Assembly (NCBI GenBank): GCA_041576235.1 | Contig: JBFGLJ010000097.1 | Span: forward strand, 1 to 10,680 | Source: JABDII01 sp041576235 | GTDB lineage: Bacteria > Gemmatimonadota > Gemmatimonadetes > Gemmatimonadales > GWC2-71-9 | Reading direction: 5' to 3' | Length of the DNA: 10,680 bases | Shown here: positions 1 to 6,772 of the stretch, one piece after another | Numbering within the stretch: position 1 is the first letter of the stretch | How the letters are laid out: each line of letters starts with the position of its first letter | Notes under the pieces: model-generated | What the model was told of the DNA's origin: nothing | The model's input: only the letters and a program-made list of their open reading frames with translations | Databases searched by the model: none | Position numbers and translations under genes: made by a program

Positions 1-1
1 C

Positions 2-613
2 GAGGCGGTCGCGGGCGAGCTGGGTGGGGGGGAGCGGTGTGTGGGGGTGGGGTGCGATGTGGCCGACGCCGCGCAGGTGGCGGCGGCGGTGAAGCGGGTG
101 GAGGAGATCCTGGGCCCGATCGACATCCTGGTCAACAACGCCGGGCTCACCCGTGACAACATCATTCTTCGCATGAGCGACGAGGAATGGGAATCGGTGC
201 TCAGCGCCAACCTCAAGGGGGCCTTCCATACGATTCGTGCGGTGACGAGGGGCATGATGAAGCGCCGAGCCGGCCGGGTCATCAACATCACCAGCGTCGT
301 TGGGTTGACGGGGAACAAGGGCCAAGCCAACTATGCGGCGAGCAAGGCCGGGCTCATCGGGCTGAGCAAGTCGGTGGCCAAGGAGTACGCCAGCCGCAAT
401 ATCTTGGTAAATTGCATCGCGCCGGGATTCATCGAGACGGACATGACGAGCGCCTTGCCCGAGGAGGCCCGGGACGCCTTATTAGGGAGCATTGCCTTGG
501 GGCGGTTGGGTCGGCCGGATGACATTGCCGACGCGGCGCTGTTCTTGGCCTCCGACCTGGCGGGGTACATCACCGGCCAGGTGTTGGTCGTAGATGGTGG
601 AATGGTTCTCTAG
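2..613 (+). CDS. fabG: 3-oxoacyl-[ACP] reductase FabG, 5' truncated by window edge
   Basis: NADPH-dependent reductase of the first reduction step in each fatty-acid elongation cycle, acting in the cytoplasm on 3-oxoacyl-ACP. The frame is open from base 2, so the gene starts upstream. Compared with E. coli FabG (244 aa), about 40 N-terminal residues, including the glycine-rich cofactor loop, lie outside the window. The GTG at 41 is therefore not taken as the start. Visible short-chain dehydrogenase hallmarks are the NNAG motif (about 134-145), catalytic Ser in ITSVVG (codon 293-295), and Tyr and Lys of YAASK (codons 332-334 and 344-346). The C-terminal ITGQ...DGGM segment is typical of FabG. 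It sits 23 bp before acpP, the classical fabG-acpP-fabF order, which favours FabG over other short-chain dehydrogenases. Confidence 0.95.
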   Translation, partial: EAVAGELGGGERCVGVGCDVADAAQVAAAVKRVEEILGPIDILVNNAGLTRDNIILRMSDEEWESVLSANLKGAFHTIRAVTRGMMKRRAGRVINITSVVGLTGNKGQANYAASKAGLIGLSKSVAKEYASRNILVNCIAPGFIETDMTSALPEEARDALLGSIALGRLGRPDDIADAALFLASDLAGYITGQVLVVDGGMVL

Positions 614-636
614 GCTCTCTCACGTCGAGGACGGAT

Positions 637-873
637 ATGGACATGGAAGAAAAAGTCAAAGACATCATCGTCGAGGAACTGGGTGTCGAGCGCGAGAAGT
701 TGACCGCGGATGCGAGCTTCATGGAGGACCTCGGGGCCGACAGCCTGGACACGGTGGAACTCGTGATGGCCTTTGAGAAGGAATTCGACATCGACATACC
801 GGATGAGGAGGCGGAGAAACTTCGCACCGTGGGCGACGCACTCAAATACTTGCACGAGAAGGTCGGGTCGTAG
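637..873 (+). CDS. acpP: Acyl carrier protein AcpP
   Basis: Small acidic carrier (78 aa, the usual size) that holds growing acyl chains on a 4'-phosphopantetheine arm. The attachment site is Ser36 in the GADSLDTVEL motif (codon 742-744). The helix II region after it (VELVMAFEKEFDIDIPDEEAE) is the acidic surface recognised by the fatty-acid enzymes. The ATG at 637 has a GAGGA ribosome site at 627-631, five bases upstream. A second Met two codons later (643) is a possible but less well spaced start. The gene lies between fabG and fabF, with its TAG stop directly abutting the fabF start codon in the same frame. Confidence 0.97.
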   Translation: MDMEEKVKDIIVEELGVEREKLTADASFMEDLGADSLDTVELVMAFEKEFDIDIPDEEAEKLRTVGDALKYLHEKVGS

Positions 874-2115
874 TTGGCGCGCCGCGTCGTTGTCACCGGG
901 CTGGGCCTGGTGACCCCTGTGGGGAATGATGTCGACACGACGTGGGCCAACCTCCTTCGCGGCTGCTCGGGAGCCGCCGCCATTACCAAGTTCGACCCCC
1001 AGTACCTCCAGGTCCGGTTTGCCTGTGAGGTCAAGGGATTCGATCCGCTCGCGTACATCGACAAGAAGGAGGCCCGCCGCTACGACCTCTTTGCCCAGTT
1101 CGCGCTGGCCGCCGCCCACCAAGCGGTGGTCCAGGCCGGACTGGATCAGGACGTCCCGGCGCCCACCCGGACGGGGGTGATCATCGGCAGCGGGATCGGG
1201 GGCATGGAGACGTTCGAGCAGCAATGCTCCATCTATCTCACCAAGGGCCCCGACCGGGTATCACCGTTCTTCGTCCCCATGTTCATTCCCGATATCGCAG
1301 CCGGGCTTGTCTCCATCCGATACGGATTGAAGGGGCCAAACTTTGCGACGGTGTCGGCCTGCGCCTCGTCTGCCCACGCCATCGGCGAGTCCTTCGAACT
1401 CATCAAGTCGGGCGCTGCTGACGCCATGGTCACCGGCGGCGCCGAAGCCGCCATCACCGGGCTCACCGTGGCCGGATTCCAGAACATGAAGGCCTTGAGC
1501 ACCCGGAACGATGACCCCGAGAAGGCCAGCCGCCCGTTCGATAAGGAGCGCGACGGCTTTGTCCTGGGCGACGGGGCGGGCATCGTGGTGCTCGAAAATC
1601 TCGAGCACGCCCAGAAGCGGGGTGCCGCGATCCTGGGTGAGGTGCTGGGCTATGGGCTGAGTGGCGATGCCAACCATATTACCTCGCCGGCTCCGGACGG
1701 TGAAGGCGCGCAGCGGGCCATGCGAGGCTGTCTGGAGGCCGCCAGCATCGTGCCGGAGCGGGTGTCGTACATCAACGCCCATGGCACCTCGACCGAGCAA
1801 GGCGACATCGCCGAGACCGTTGCGGTCAAGAGCGTCTTCGGCGACCACGCCCGCGAGCTGGTATTCGGGTCCACCAAGTCGATGACCGGGCATCTGTTGG
1901 GGGCCGCCGGCGGCCTCGAGTTTGCCGTGGCGCTGTTGGCCGCTAACCGCGGGGAGATCCCACCCACCATCAACCAGACCACGCCCGATCCCGAGTGCGA
2001 CCTCAATTGCGCCCCCAATACTGCGGTCCATCAGGCCGTCGATGTGGCGTTGTCGAACTCGTTCGGCTTCGGCGGACACAACGTGACCCTGGCCGTGAGA
2101 CGATTCGAGACGTGA
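874..2115 (+). CDS. fabF: 3-oxoacyl-[ACP] synthase II FabF
   Basis: Condensing enzyme that extends acyl-ACP with malonyl-ACP, including the step from C16:1 to C18:1 in the E. coli model. It has 413 aa, the normal FabF length. The Cys-His-His triad is intact and falls at E. coli numbering: Cys163 (SACAS, codon 1360-1362), His303 (NAHGTST) and His340 (MTGH), with Lys335 alongside. The GFGGHN motif near the C-terminus is also present. The start is TTG at 874, immediately after the acpP stop. No ATG or GTG lies between that stop and the first beta strand (RRVVVTGLGLVTPVG), so TTG is the only reasonable start. A GAGAAGG at 856-862 inside acpP may be its ribosome site. After HGTST the usual Pro is replaced (EQGD instead of PxGD), a small departure from common FabF sequences. 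Confidence 0.96.
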   Translation: MARRVVVTGLGLVTPVGNDVDTTWANLLRGCSGAAAITKFDPQYLQVRFACEVKGFDPLAYIDKKEARRYDLFAQFALAAAHQAVVQAGLDQDVPAPTRTGVIIGSGIGGMETFEQQCSIYLTKGPDRVSPFFVPMFIPDIAAGLVSIRYGLKGPNFATVSACASSAHAIGESFELIKSGAADAMVTGGAEAAITGLTVAGFQNMKALSTRNDDPEKASRPFDKERDGFVLGDGAGIVVLENLEHAQKRGAAILGEVLGYGLSGDANHITSPAPDGEGAQRAMRGCLEAASIVPERVSYINAHGTSTEQGDIAETVAVKSVFGDHARELVFGSTKSMTGHLLGAAGGLEFAVALLAANRGEIPPTINQTTPDPECDLNCAPNTAVHQAVDVALSNSFGFGGHNVTLAVRRFET

Positions 2116-2148
2116 GACTGACGACTGACGACTGACGACCGACGACCA
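2114..2148 (+). repeat. Heptamer tandem repeat between fabF and mqnE
   Basis: About five head-to-tail copies of a 7-base unit with consensus ACGACTG. The units begin at 2114, 2121, 2128, 2135 and 2142. The second and third are perfect and the others carry one or two changes. The array begins inside the fabF stop codon and fills most of the only sizeable gap in the left gene cluster. It ends just before the AAAGGA (2148-2153) that probably serves mqnE. I see no convincing promoter or terminator hairpin in the gap. Confidence 0.85.
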
Positions 2149-2165
2149 AAGGACAGACGCCACCC

Positions 2166-3371
2166 ATGCCTTCCGCCACCCCCATCGATTTCGATCGGTT
2201 CGAGGATGCCAGCCTCCGTGGGGTAGGGGAGCGGGTTGTCGCCGGCCAACGACTCGACCGGGCCGACGCGCGGGTGCTCTACGCCACATCCGATCTCTTA
2301 GGCCTGGGGCGCTTGGCCGACCACGCCAATCAACGCGCCAACGGCGACCGAGTCTTCTTCTCGGCCAACCAGCACATCAATCCCACCAATGTCTGCATCC
2401 TGCGGAAGACCTGCACCTTCTGCTCGTTTGCCCGGCTCCCGAACGAGGTCGGTGCCTACACCCGCACCCTGGAGGAGGTGTACGCGGAGGCGGCGATTGC
2501 CAAGGAGATGCCGACGCGGGAGTTCCATATCGTGGGGGGGCTCCACCCCAAGCTCAGGCTCAGCTATTACACCGACATGATTCGCGGCCTCAAGGAGCGC
2601 CATCCGGACGTCCACATCAAGGCGCTCACGGCCGTCGAGATCGCGCACCTCGCCCGGATCGAGAAGCGGTCCATCGAAGCGGTGCTCCTCGCGTTGAAGG
2701 ACGCAGGCCTGACGAGTCTTCCCGGAGGTGGGGCGGAGGTGTTCAGCACGGCGGTCCGGGCCAGCATCGCCGAGCGGAAGCTGACCGGACAGGAATGGCT
2801 CACCGTGCACCGGGTGGCGCACGGACTGGGCATTCCGACCAACTGCACCATGCTCTACGGGCACGTCGAAACGGCCGACGACCGGATCGAGCACCTGCAG
2901 ATGCTCCGGGACCTCCAGGACGACACCAACGGGTTCTTGACCTACATCCCGCTGGCGTATCACCCCGACCATAACGAACTCGGTGAGGACCTGGGTCGTA
3001 TCGGCTCGGCGACCACCGGGTACGAGGATCTCAAGAACATTGCCGTGGCACGCCTGTTCCTCGACAACGTTCCCCACGTCAAGACGCACTGGCCGATGGT
3101 GACGCCCTTTCTCTCGCAGATCGCCTTGAGTTTCGGCTGTGACGACGTCGAGGGGACCGTGGTTTACGAGCGGATCTATCACGACGCCGGCGCGACGACG
3201 GCCATGCACCTCCCGTACCGGGGGCTGGTCGACCTCATTCGAAACGCGGGCAAGCGGCCGGTGGAGCGCGACAGCCTCTATCAACCGGTCCGTGCGAATT
3301 TCGACGATCTTCCTCCCGAGCCCGTCACACGATCGGGCAGGGGGAGCCTGCCGGTGGTGCACGCGGCATGA
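2166..3371 (+). CDS. mqnE: Aminofutalosine synthase MqnE (radical SAM)
   Basis: Radical SAM enzyme of the futalosine menaquinone pathway. It joins the MqnA product, 3-[(1-carboxyvinyl)oxy]benzoate, to the adenosyl radical to give aminofutalosine. The assignment rests on family-specific segments: INPTN before the cluster, HIVGGLHP (about 121-128), LPGGGAEVF, TMLYGHVE, and LDNVPHVK followed by a HWPM segment. Length is 401 aa, with a Pro/Arg-rich tail after about residue 375. The [4Fe-4S] cysteines are Cys77, Cys83 and Cys86, spaced CX5CX2C, whereas the family normally has CX3CX2C. The codons at 2394, 2412 and 2421 are unambiguous. The ATG start is preceded by AAAGGA at 2148-2153. It overlaps mqnA by 4 bases (ATGA). 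MqnE is preferred over MqnC because mqnC is a separate gene downstream. Confidence 0.92.
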   Translation: MPSATPIDFDRFEDASLRGVGERVVAGQRLDRADARVLYATSDLLGLGRLADHANQRANGDRVFFSANQHINPTNVCILRKTCTFCSFARLPNEVGAYTRTLEEVYAEAAIAKEMPTREFHIVGGLHPKLRLSYYTDMIRGLKERHPDVHIKALTAVEIAHLARIEKRSIEAVLLALKDAGLTSLPGGGAEVFSTAVRASIAERKLTGQEWLTVHRVAHGLGIPTNCTMLYGHVETADDRIEHLQMLRDLQDDTNGFLTYIPLAYHPDHNELGEDLGRIGSATTGYEDLKNIAVARLFLDNVPHVKTHWPMVTPFLSQIALSFGCDDVEGTVVYERIYHDAGATTAMHLPYRGLVDLIRNAGKRPVERDSLYQPVRANFDDLPPEPVTRSGRGSLPVVHAA

Positions 3372-4189
3372 GGGTCGGGCGCATCCCGTGGATCAACTGC
3401 TACCCGATCTACGCGGCCATCGATGGGGGCGTGGTGTCCATGCCCGCCGACATGGTGACGGGGACCGCGGCCGAATTGAACGATCTCCTGGCCGCCGGCG
3501 AGTTGGATGTCAGCGTGGTCTCGGCGGTTGAATACGCCCGCTCCGCCTCCCGGTATCACCTCCTGAGCGACCTTGCCATCAGCTGCGACGGCCCGGTCCA
3601 CAGCGTGGCCCTCTTCGCCAAGCGACCGGTGGACGAGTTGGATGGTGCGACGGTGCTCCGGACGGCCTCCTCGCGGACCTCGATTCTGCTCCTCGATCTC
3701 CTGTGCCGGCACCGCTGGCGGATTGAGCCCCGGTTCGCCGAGGTGCGTGCCGAGCCCGCCGATGTGGATGCCCTGGGTGCGTTGCCGCACGAGGCGGTCC
3801 TCGTCATCGGCGATGCGGCACTGCTCCTGCAGGCGGAGGCCCGGTACCCGCACCGCGTCGATTTGGGCAGCGCCTGGCACGAGTGGACCGGATTGCCGTT
3901 CGTCTTTGCGGTGTGGGCGGCGCGGCGTGATCGCGATCGATGCCGTGTCGAGGAGGTACACCGCCGACTGTTGGAGAGCCGGACCTGGGGCCTGGACCAT
4001 TTGGACGAGTTGGCACGAGCGGCCTCACGGACGACCGGCCTCGAGGCAGCCATGTGCCGGGCGTATCTGGGCGATCTCGACTATGCGCTGTCGTACCGGC
4101 ACCTGGCGGGGCTCACGGACTTCTTCCGGCGCCTGGCCCACGATGGTCTGGTGCCGGACGGTTCCCTATCCTTTATAACGGCGGCGTGA
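3368..4189 (+). CDS. mqnA: Chorismate dehydratase MqnA
   Basis: Catalyses the first committed step of futalosine-dependent menaquinone synthesis: dehydration of chorismate to 3-[(1-carboxyvinyl)oxy]benzoate, the substrate of MqnE. It has 273 aa and a periplasmic-binding-protein-like fold without a signal peptide, so it is cytoplasmic. Recognisable segments are the N-terminal VGRIPWINCYPIY, the GTAAELNDLLAAGELDVSVVSAVEYAR region (about 32-57), SCDGPVHSVALF (about 72-83), and WHEWTGLPFVFAVWAA (about 169-184). These fit MqnA better than MqnD, its paralogue later in the pathway. The ATG at 3368 overlaps the mqnE stop by 4 bases and its TGA shares one base with the mqnC ATG, so both junctions suggest translational coupling. 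Confidence 0.92.
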   Translation: MRVGRIPWINCYPIYAAIDGGVVSMPADMVTGTAAELNDLLAAGELDVSVVSAVEYARSASRYHLLSDLAISCDGPVHSVALFAKRPVDELDGATVLRTASSRTSILLLDLLCRHRWRIEPRFAEVRAEPADVDALGALPHEAVLVIGDAALLLQAEARYPHRVDLGSAWHEWTGLPFVFAVWAARRDRDRCRVEEVHRRLLESRTWGLDHLDELARAASRTTGLEAAMCRAYLGDLDYALSYRHLAGLTDFFRRLAHDGLVPDGSLSFITAA

Positions 4190-5247
4190 TGTCACCAGTC
4201 GATCGAGAGTCCGGTGAGTTCAAGGAGGCGCTCGAGCTGTACGAGCGGGCGAGCCTCTTGGAATTGGGGCAGCTGGCCGACCACCAGCGGTGGCGACGGC
4301 ACCCCGACCCGGTGGTGACGTATATCATCGATCGCAACATCAACTACACAAACGTCTGCGTGGCCGACTGCACGTTCTGCGCGTTCTACCGCCGTCCCAA
4401 GGATCTCGAGGGCTACGTCCTGAGCTTCGAGGAGATCGGCAAGAAGATCGACGAGTGCAAGGACCTGGGCGGCGTGCAGATTCTCATGCAAGGGGGGCAC
4501 AACCCCTACATTCCCTTCGAGTGGTATCTCGACTTGCTCCGGTACATCAAGGCCAACCATCCGATCCACGTCCACGCGTTCAGCCCGTCCGAAGTCCTGT
4601 TCTTCAGCCAGCGATTCGGCATGACCGTGGAAGAGGTCCTTCGGGAATTGAAGGGGGCGGGGCTCGACAGCATCCCCGGCGGCGGCGGCGAGATTCTCGT
4701 CGACGAAATCCGGCGGCGGGTCGCCAGGAAGAAGGCGCAGACCGAGGAATGGCTCGGGGTGCAGGAGGAGGCGCACCGCCAGGGCATGAAGACCTCGGTC
4801 ACCATGATGTACGGGCTGGGCGAGACGCTGGCCGACCGTATCGAACACCTGTTCCGGGTGCGCGAGCTGCAGGCCCGCACAAGCGGATTTACCGCGTTCA
4901 TCTGTTGGCCGCTCCAGCCCGAGGGCACGGAGATGGCCGACATGCCCAAGACCGACGCCGTGACGTACCTGCGCACCCTGGCGATGGGGCGCATCCTCTG
5001 CGACAATGTCCCCAACCTCCAGTCCTCCTGGGTCACTATGGGCCTCAAGGTGGGCCAGGTCGCGCTGCGGTTCGGGGCCAACGACTTCGGCAGCCTGATG
5101 ATGGAGGAGAATGTCGTGAGTGCGGCCGGGACCACCCATCGGGCGACCATCGACGAGATGGAGCGCGCCATCACCGATGCGGGGTTCACCCCCAAACGGC
5201 GTCGGCAAGACTACTCGATTCTCGAAGAAGCCGCAGTGTGCGTGTAG
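4189..5247 (+). CDS. mqnC: Cyclic dehypoxanthinyl futalosine synthase MqnC (radical SAM)
   Basis: Radical SAM enzyme that cyclises dehypoxanthinyl futalosine to the spiro compound used by MqnD. It has 352 aa, a normal length. The cluster motif is canonical CX3CX2C at Cys57, Cys61 and Cys64 (NVCVADCTFCAFYRR). Other MqnC signatures are ILMQGG (about 96-101), the SIPGGGGEIL segment, TMMYGLGET, and MMEENVVSAAGT near the C-terminus. The chosen start is the ATG at 4189, which overlaps the mqnA TGA as TGATG. A GTG at 4186 is also possible. The frame is open further upstream, to at least 3940, but that part overlaps mqnA and does not resemble the family. No clear Shine-Dalgarno is present, in keeping with coupling to mqnA. 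Confidence 0.94.
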   Translation: MSPVDRESGEFKEALELYERASLLELGQLADHQRWRRHPDPVVTYIIDRNINYTNVCVADCTFCAFYRRPKDLEGYVLSFEEIGKKIDECKDLGGVQILMQGGHNPYIPFEWYLDLLRYIKANHPIHVHAFSPSEVLFFSQRFGMTVEEVLRELKGAGLDSIPGGGGEILVDEIRRRVARKKAQTEEWLGVQEEAHRQGMKTSVTMMYGLGETLADRIEHLFRVRELQARTSGFTAFICWPLQPEGTEMADMPKTDAVTYLRTLAMGRILCDNVPNLQSSWVTMGLKVGQVALRFGANDFGSLMMEENVVSAAGTTHRATIDEMERAITDAGFTPKRRRQDYSILEEAAVCV

Positions 5248-5711
5248 GGATCGGTTACGACTCCCACCGGCTGGTGCGGGGGCGGCCGCTGATCTTGGGC
5301 GGCCAGACAATACCAAGCGACGTCGGCCTCGCGGGCCACTCCGACGCCGACGCCGCGGCGCATGCCCTGACCGATGCCATCCTGGGCGCCGCGGCCGCCG
5401 GGACCATAGGCCAGTTGTTTCCGGACACCGACCCGAAGTGGCAAGGCGCCAACTCGCTCGAGCTGTTGGCGGCGGCGCACCAACGGGTCGTCGACCGCGG
5501 GTATCGCCTCGCTCAGGCCGATCTTACCATCATTCTCGAGGCCCCGAAACTCGGGGGCAGGCTGGCGGACATCGGGCACGGTCTCGCACGTGCGGTCGGC
5601 TTGCCCGCGGATGCGGTCTCGGTGAAGGCCAAGACCAACGAGGGCCTGGGCTTTATCGGACGCGGTGAGGGGATCGCCGTGTTCGCCGTGGCGACCCTCG
5701 AAGCGTGCTGA
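5238..5711 (+). CDS. ispF: 2-C-methyl-D-erythritol 2,4-cyclodiphosphate synthase IspF
   Basis: MEP-pathway enzyme that cyclises CDP-methylerythritol phosphate, releasing CMP, on the way to IPP and DMAPP. It has 157 aa, typical for the family. The divalent-metal ligands Asp8, His10 and His42 match E. coli numbering (GYDSHRL; AAHALTDA). The FPDTDPKWQGANS loop and KAKTNEGLGFIGRGEGI with Thr133 and Glu135 are also in place. The start is GTG at 5238, giving MRVGIGYDSH, with GAAGAAG at 5224-5230 seven bases upstream. The gene begins inside the last codons of mqnC (10-base overlap) and its stop overlaps the next start by 7 bases. Its product feeds the prenyl tail of menaquinone, whose head group is made by the upstream genes. 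It stands alone, without a neighbouring ispD. Confidence 0.95.
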   Translation: MRVGIGYDSHRLVRGRPLILGGQTIPSDVGLAGHSDADAAAHALTDAILGAAAAGTIGQLFPDTDPKWQGANSLELLAAAHQRVVDRGYRLAQADLTIILEAPKLGGRLADIGHGLARAVGLPADAVSVKAKTNEGLGFIGRGEGIAVFAVATLEAC

Positions 5712-6772
5712 TAGAGGGACTCCTCGATTGGCTGGCGGCCCTCCCGACGCCGGCCGTCTACCTGGTGCTCGCGGCTCTCGCCACCCTCGAGAACCTGGTG
5801 CCGCCGGTCCCGGCGGACACCGCGGTGGCCTTGGGCGCGTTTCTCTCCCATCGCGGCGACATCACCCCGCTTGGCGTGTGGCTCAGTACCTGGATCGCCA
5901 ACACCGCCGGTGCGGCCGGCGTGTACTACGCCACCCGCCTCTACGGTCGTTCCATCCTGGATGGGCCGATCGGCCGGCGGCTGCTCTCGCCCGGCGCCGT
6001 CGCCGCCATCGAGCGCGAGTACATCCGCTTCGGGGTCGCGGGCATCTTCCTCAGCAGGTTTCTCCCCGGCATCCGGGCGGTGGTCCCGGCCTTCGCAGGT
6101 CTGGTGCGCCTGAGCGTGCCGCGCGCCCTGCTGCCCATGGTGGTGGCGTCGGGCCTCTGGTACGGTGCCCTCACCATGGCCGGCGCCTTCATCGGCTCCG
6201 AGTGGGAGGCCATCAAGGAGAATGTCGGTCGCGTCAATGCCATCCTGGGCATCCTGGGCGCCATCGTGTTGGTGCTCGTCGTATGGTGGGTCGTGCGCAG
6301 CACCAAGCAGCGGCGGCTCAGGATTTGGCGCCGCCTCGAGCAGGCCTTCGAGGCCCGCGCCGCCGACCCCGAAGCCACTGCGGCCGTCGCCGACCCGGCC
6401 CTCAGGGCCGCGGCCGCCTTGGTCCTCGACCTAGCATTCGCCGACACCGTGATGACGGACGAGGACCGCCACCTGGTGGAGACCCACCTGGCGGAGCGCT
6501 GGGATGTCGCGTCGCCCGGCGGAGGACGACCGACGGAGTCCGAACTGGCCCGCGGCGGGGAGCAGGTCCAAGCAACCTACTCGCCCGAAGAACGGCTCGC
6601 GCTGTTGGAACGGATGCACCAGGCGGCTATTCTGGATAGTGGATTGAGCGCGCACGAGGCGTGGATGATGAAACGAGCGGCGGCCCTGCTGGGAGTCACC
6701 GACGAAGAGCTGGACGGACTGAAGCGACGCTGGCGATCGGCCGCCGGGGGGGGGCGGGGGGCGGCTCCCTAA
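5705..6772 (+). CDS. DedA-family (VTT domain) membrane protein with C-terminal TerB-like domain
   Basis: 355 aa. Residues about 1-200 form a DedA/SNARE-associated (VTT) domain with hydrophobic segments near 15-46, 55-78, 110-133, 140-165 and 178-197. Family residues are visible: Glu29 and Asp38 around the re-entrant PPVPAD loop, and the FLSRFLPGIR motif with Arg118 and Arg124, counterparts of the essential acidic and arginine residues described for E. coli YqjA/YghB. After a basic stretch (200-210), residues about 233-345 are cytosolic and helical. The segment from 297 (LALLERMHQAAILDSGLSAHEAWMMKRAAALLGVTDEEL region) has the TerB pattern of an acidic loop followed by SxxE and an LLG helix. 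DedA proteins include undecaprenyl-phosphate translocases; that role here is inferred. The start is GTG at 5705, overlapping ispF by 7 bases. The C-terminus is encoded by a G-rich tract. Confidence 0.85.
   Translation: MLIEGLLDWLAALPTPAVYLVLAALATLENLVPPVPADTAVALGAFLSHRGDITPLGVWLSTWIANTAGAAGVYYATRLYGRSILDGPIGRRLLSPGAVAAIEREYIRFGVAGIFLSRFLPGIRAVVPAFAGLVRLSVPRALLPMVVASGLWYGALTMAGAFIGSEWEAIKENVGRVNAILGILGAIVLVLVVWWVVRSTKQRRLRIWRRLEQAFEARAADPEATAAVADPALRAAAALVLDLAFADTVMTDEDRHLVETHLAERWDVASPGGGRPTESELARGGEQVQATYSPEERLALLERMHQAAILDSGLSAHEAWMMKRAAALLGVTDEELDGLKRRWRSAAGGGRGAAP
6746..6761 (+). repeat. G homopolymer tract (9 G, C, 6 G) at dedA/xerD junction
   Basis: Nine consecutive G, one C, then six G, encoding the Gly-rich last residues of the DedA-TerB protein and ending 10 bases before the xerD ATG. 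The tract is slippage-prone. A one-G gain would place the dedA frame in the xerD frame with no stop codon between. It may also act as a weak ribosome-binding sequence for xerD. Confidence 0.7.

Noticed and set aside
2116..2165. CRISPR-like repeat
   Set aside because: The units are 7 bases and contiguous without spacers, so it is a simple tandem repeat.
1261..2289. 342-codon - strand open frame opposite fabF
   Set aside because: Shadow of fabF. Its SSVVSRQ-like segment is just the translated heptamer repeat.
3940..4188. N-terminal extension of MqnC by 83 residues
   Set aside because: The frame is open, but this part overlaps mqnA completely, does not resemble MqnC, and the ATG at 4189 gives a normal-length protein coupled to the mqnA stop.
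4290..5237. Long + strand open frame leading into ispF in phase
   Set aside because: It is an out-of-frame shadow of mqnC with Arg/Gly/Ala-rich composition. IspF homology begins exactly at the GTG at 5238.
4192..5316. 374-codon - strand open frame opposite mqnC and ispF
   Set aside because: Antisense shadow in GC-rich DNA; no recognisable domain, and the opposite strand encodes clear enzymes.
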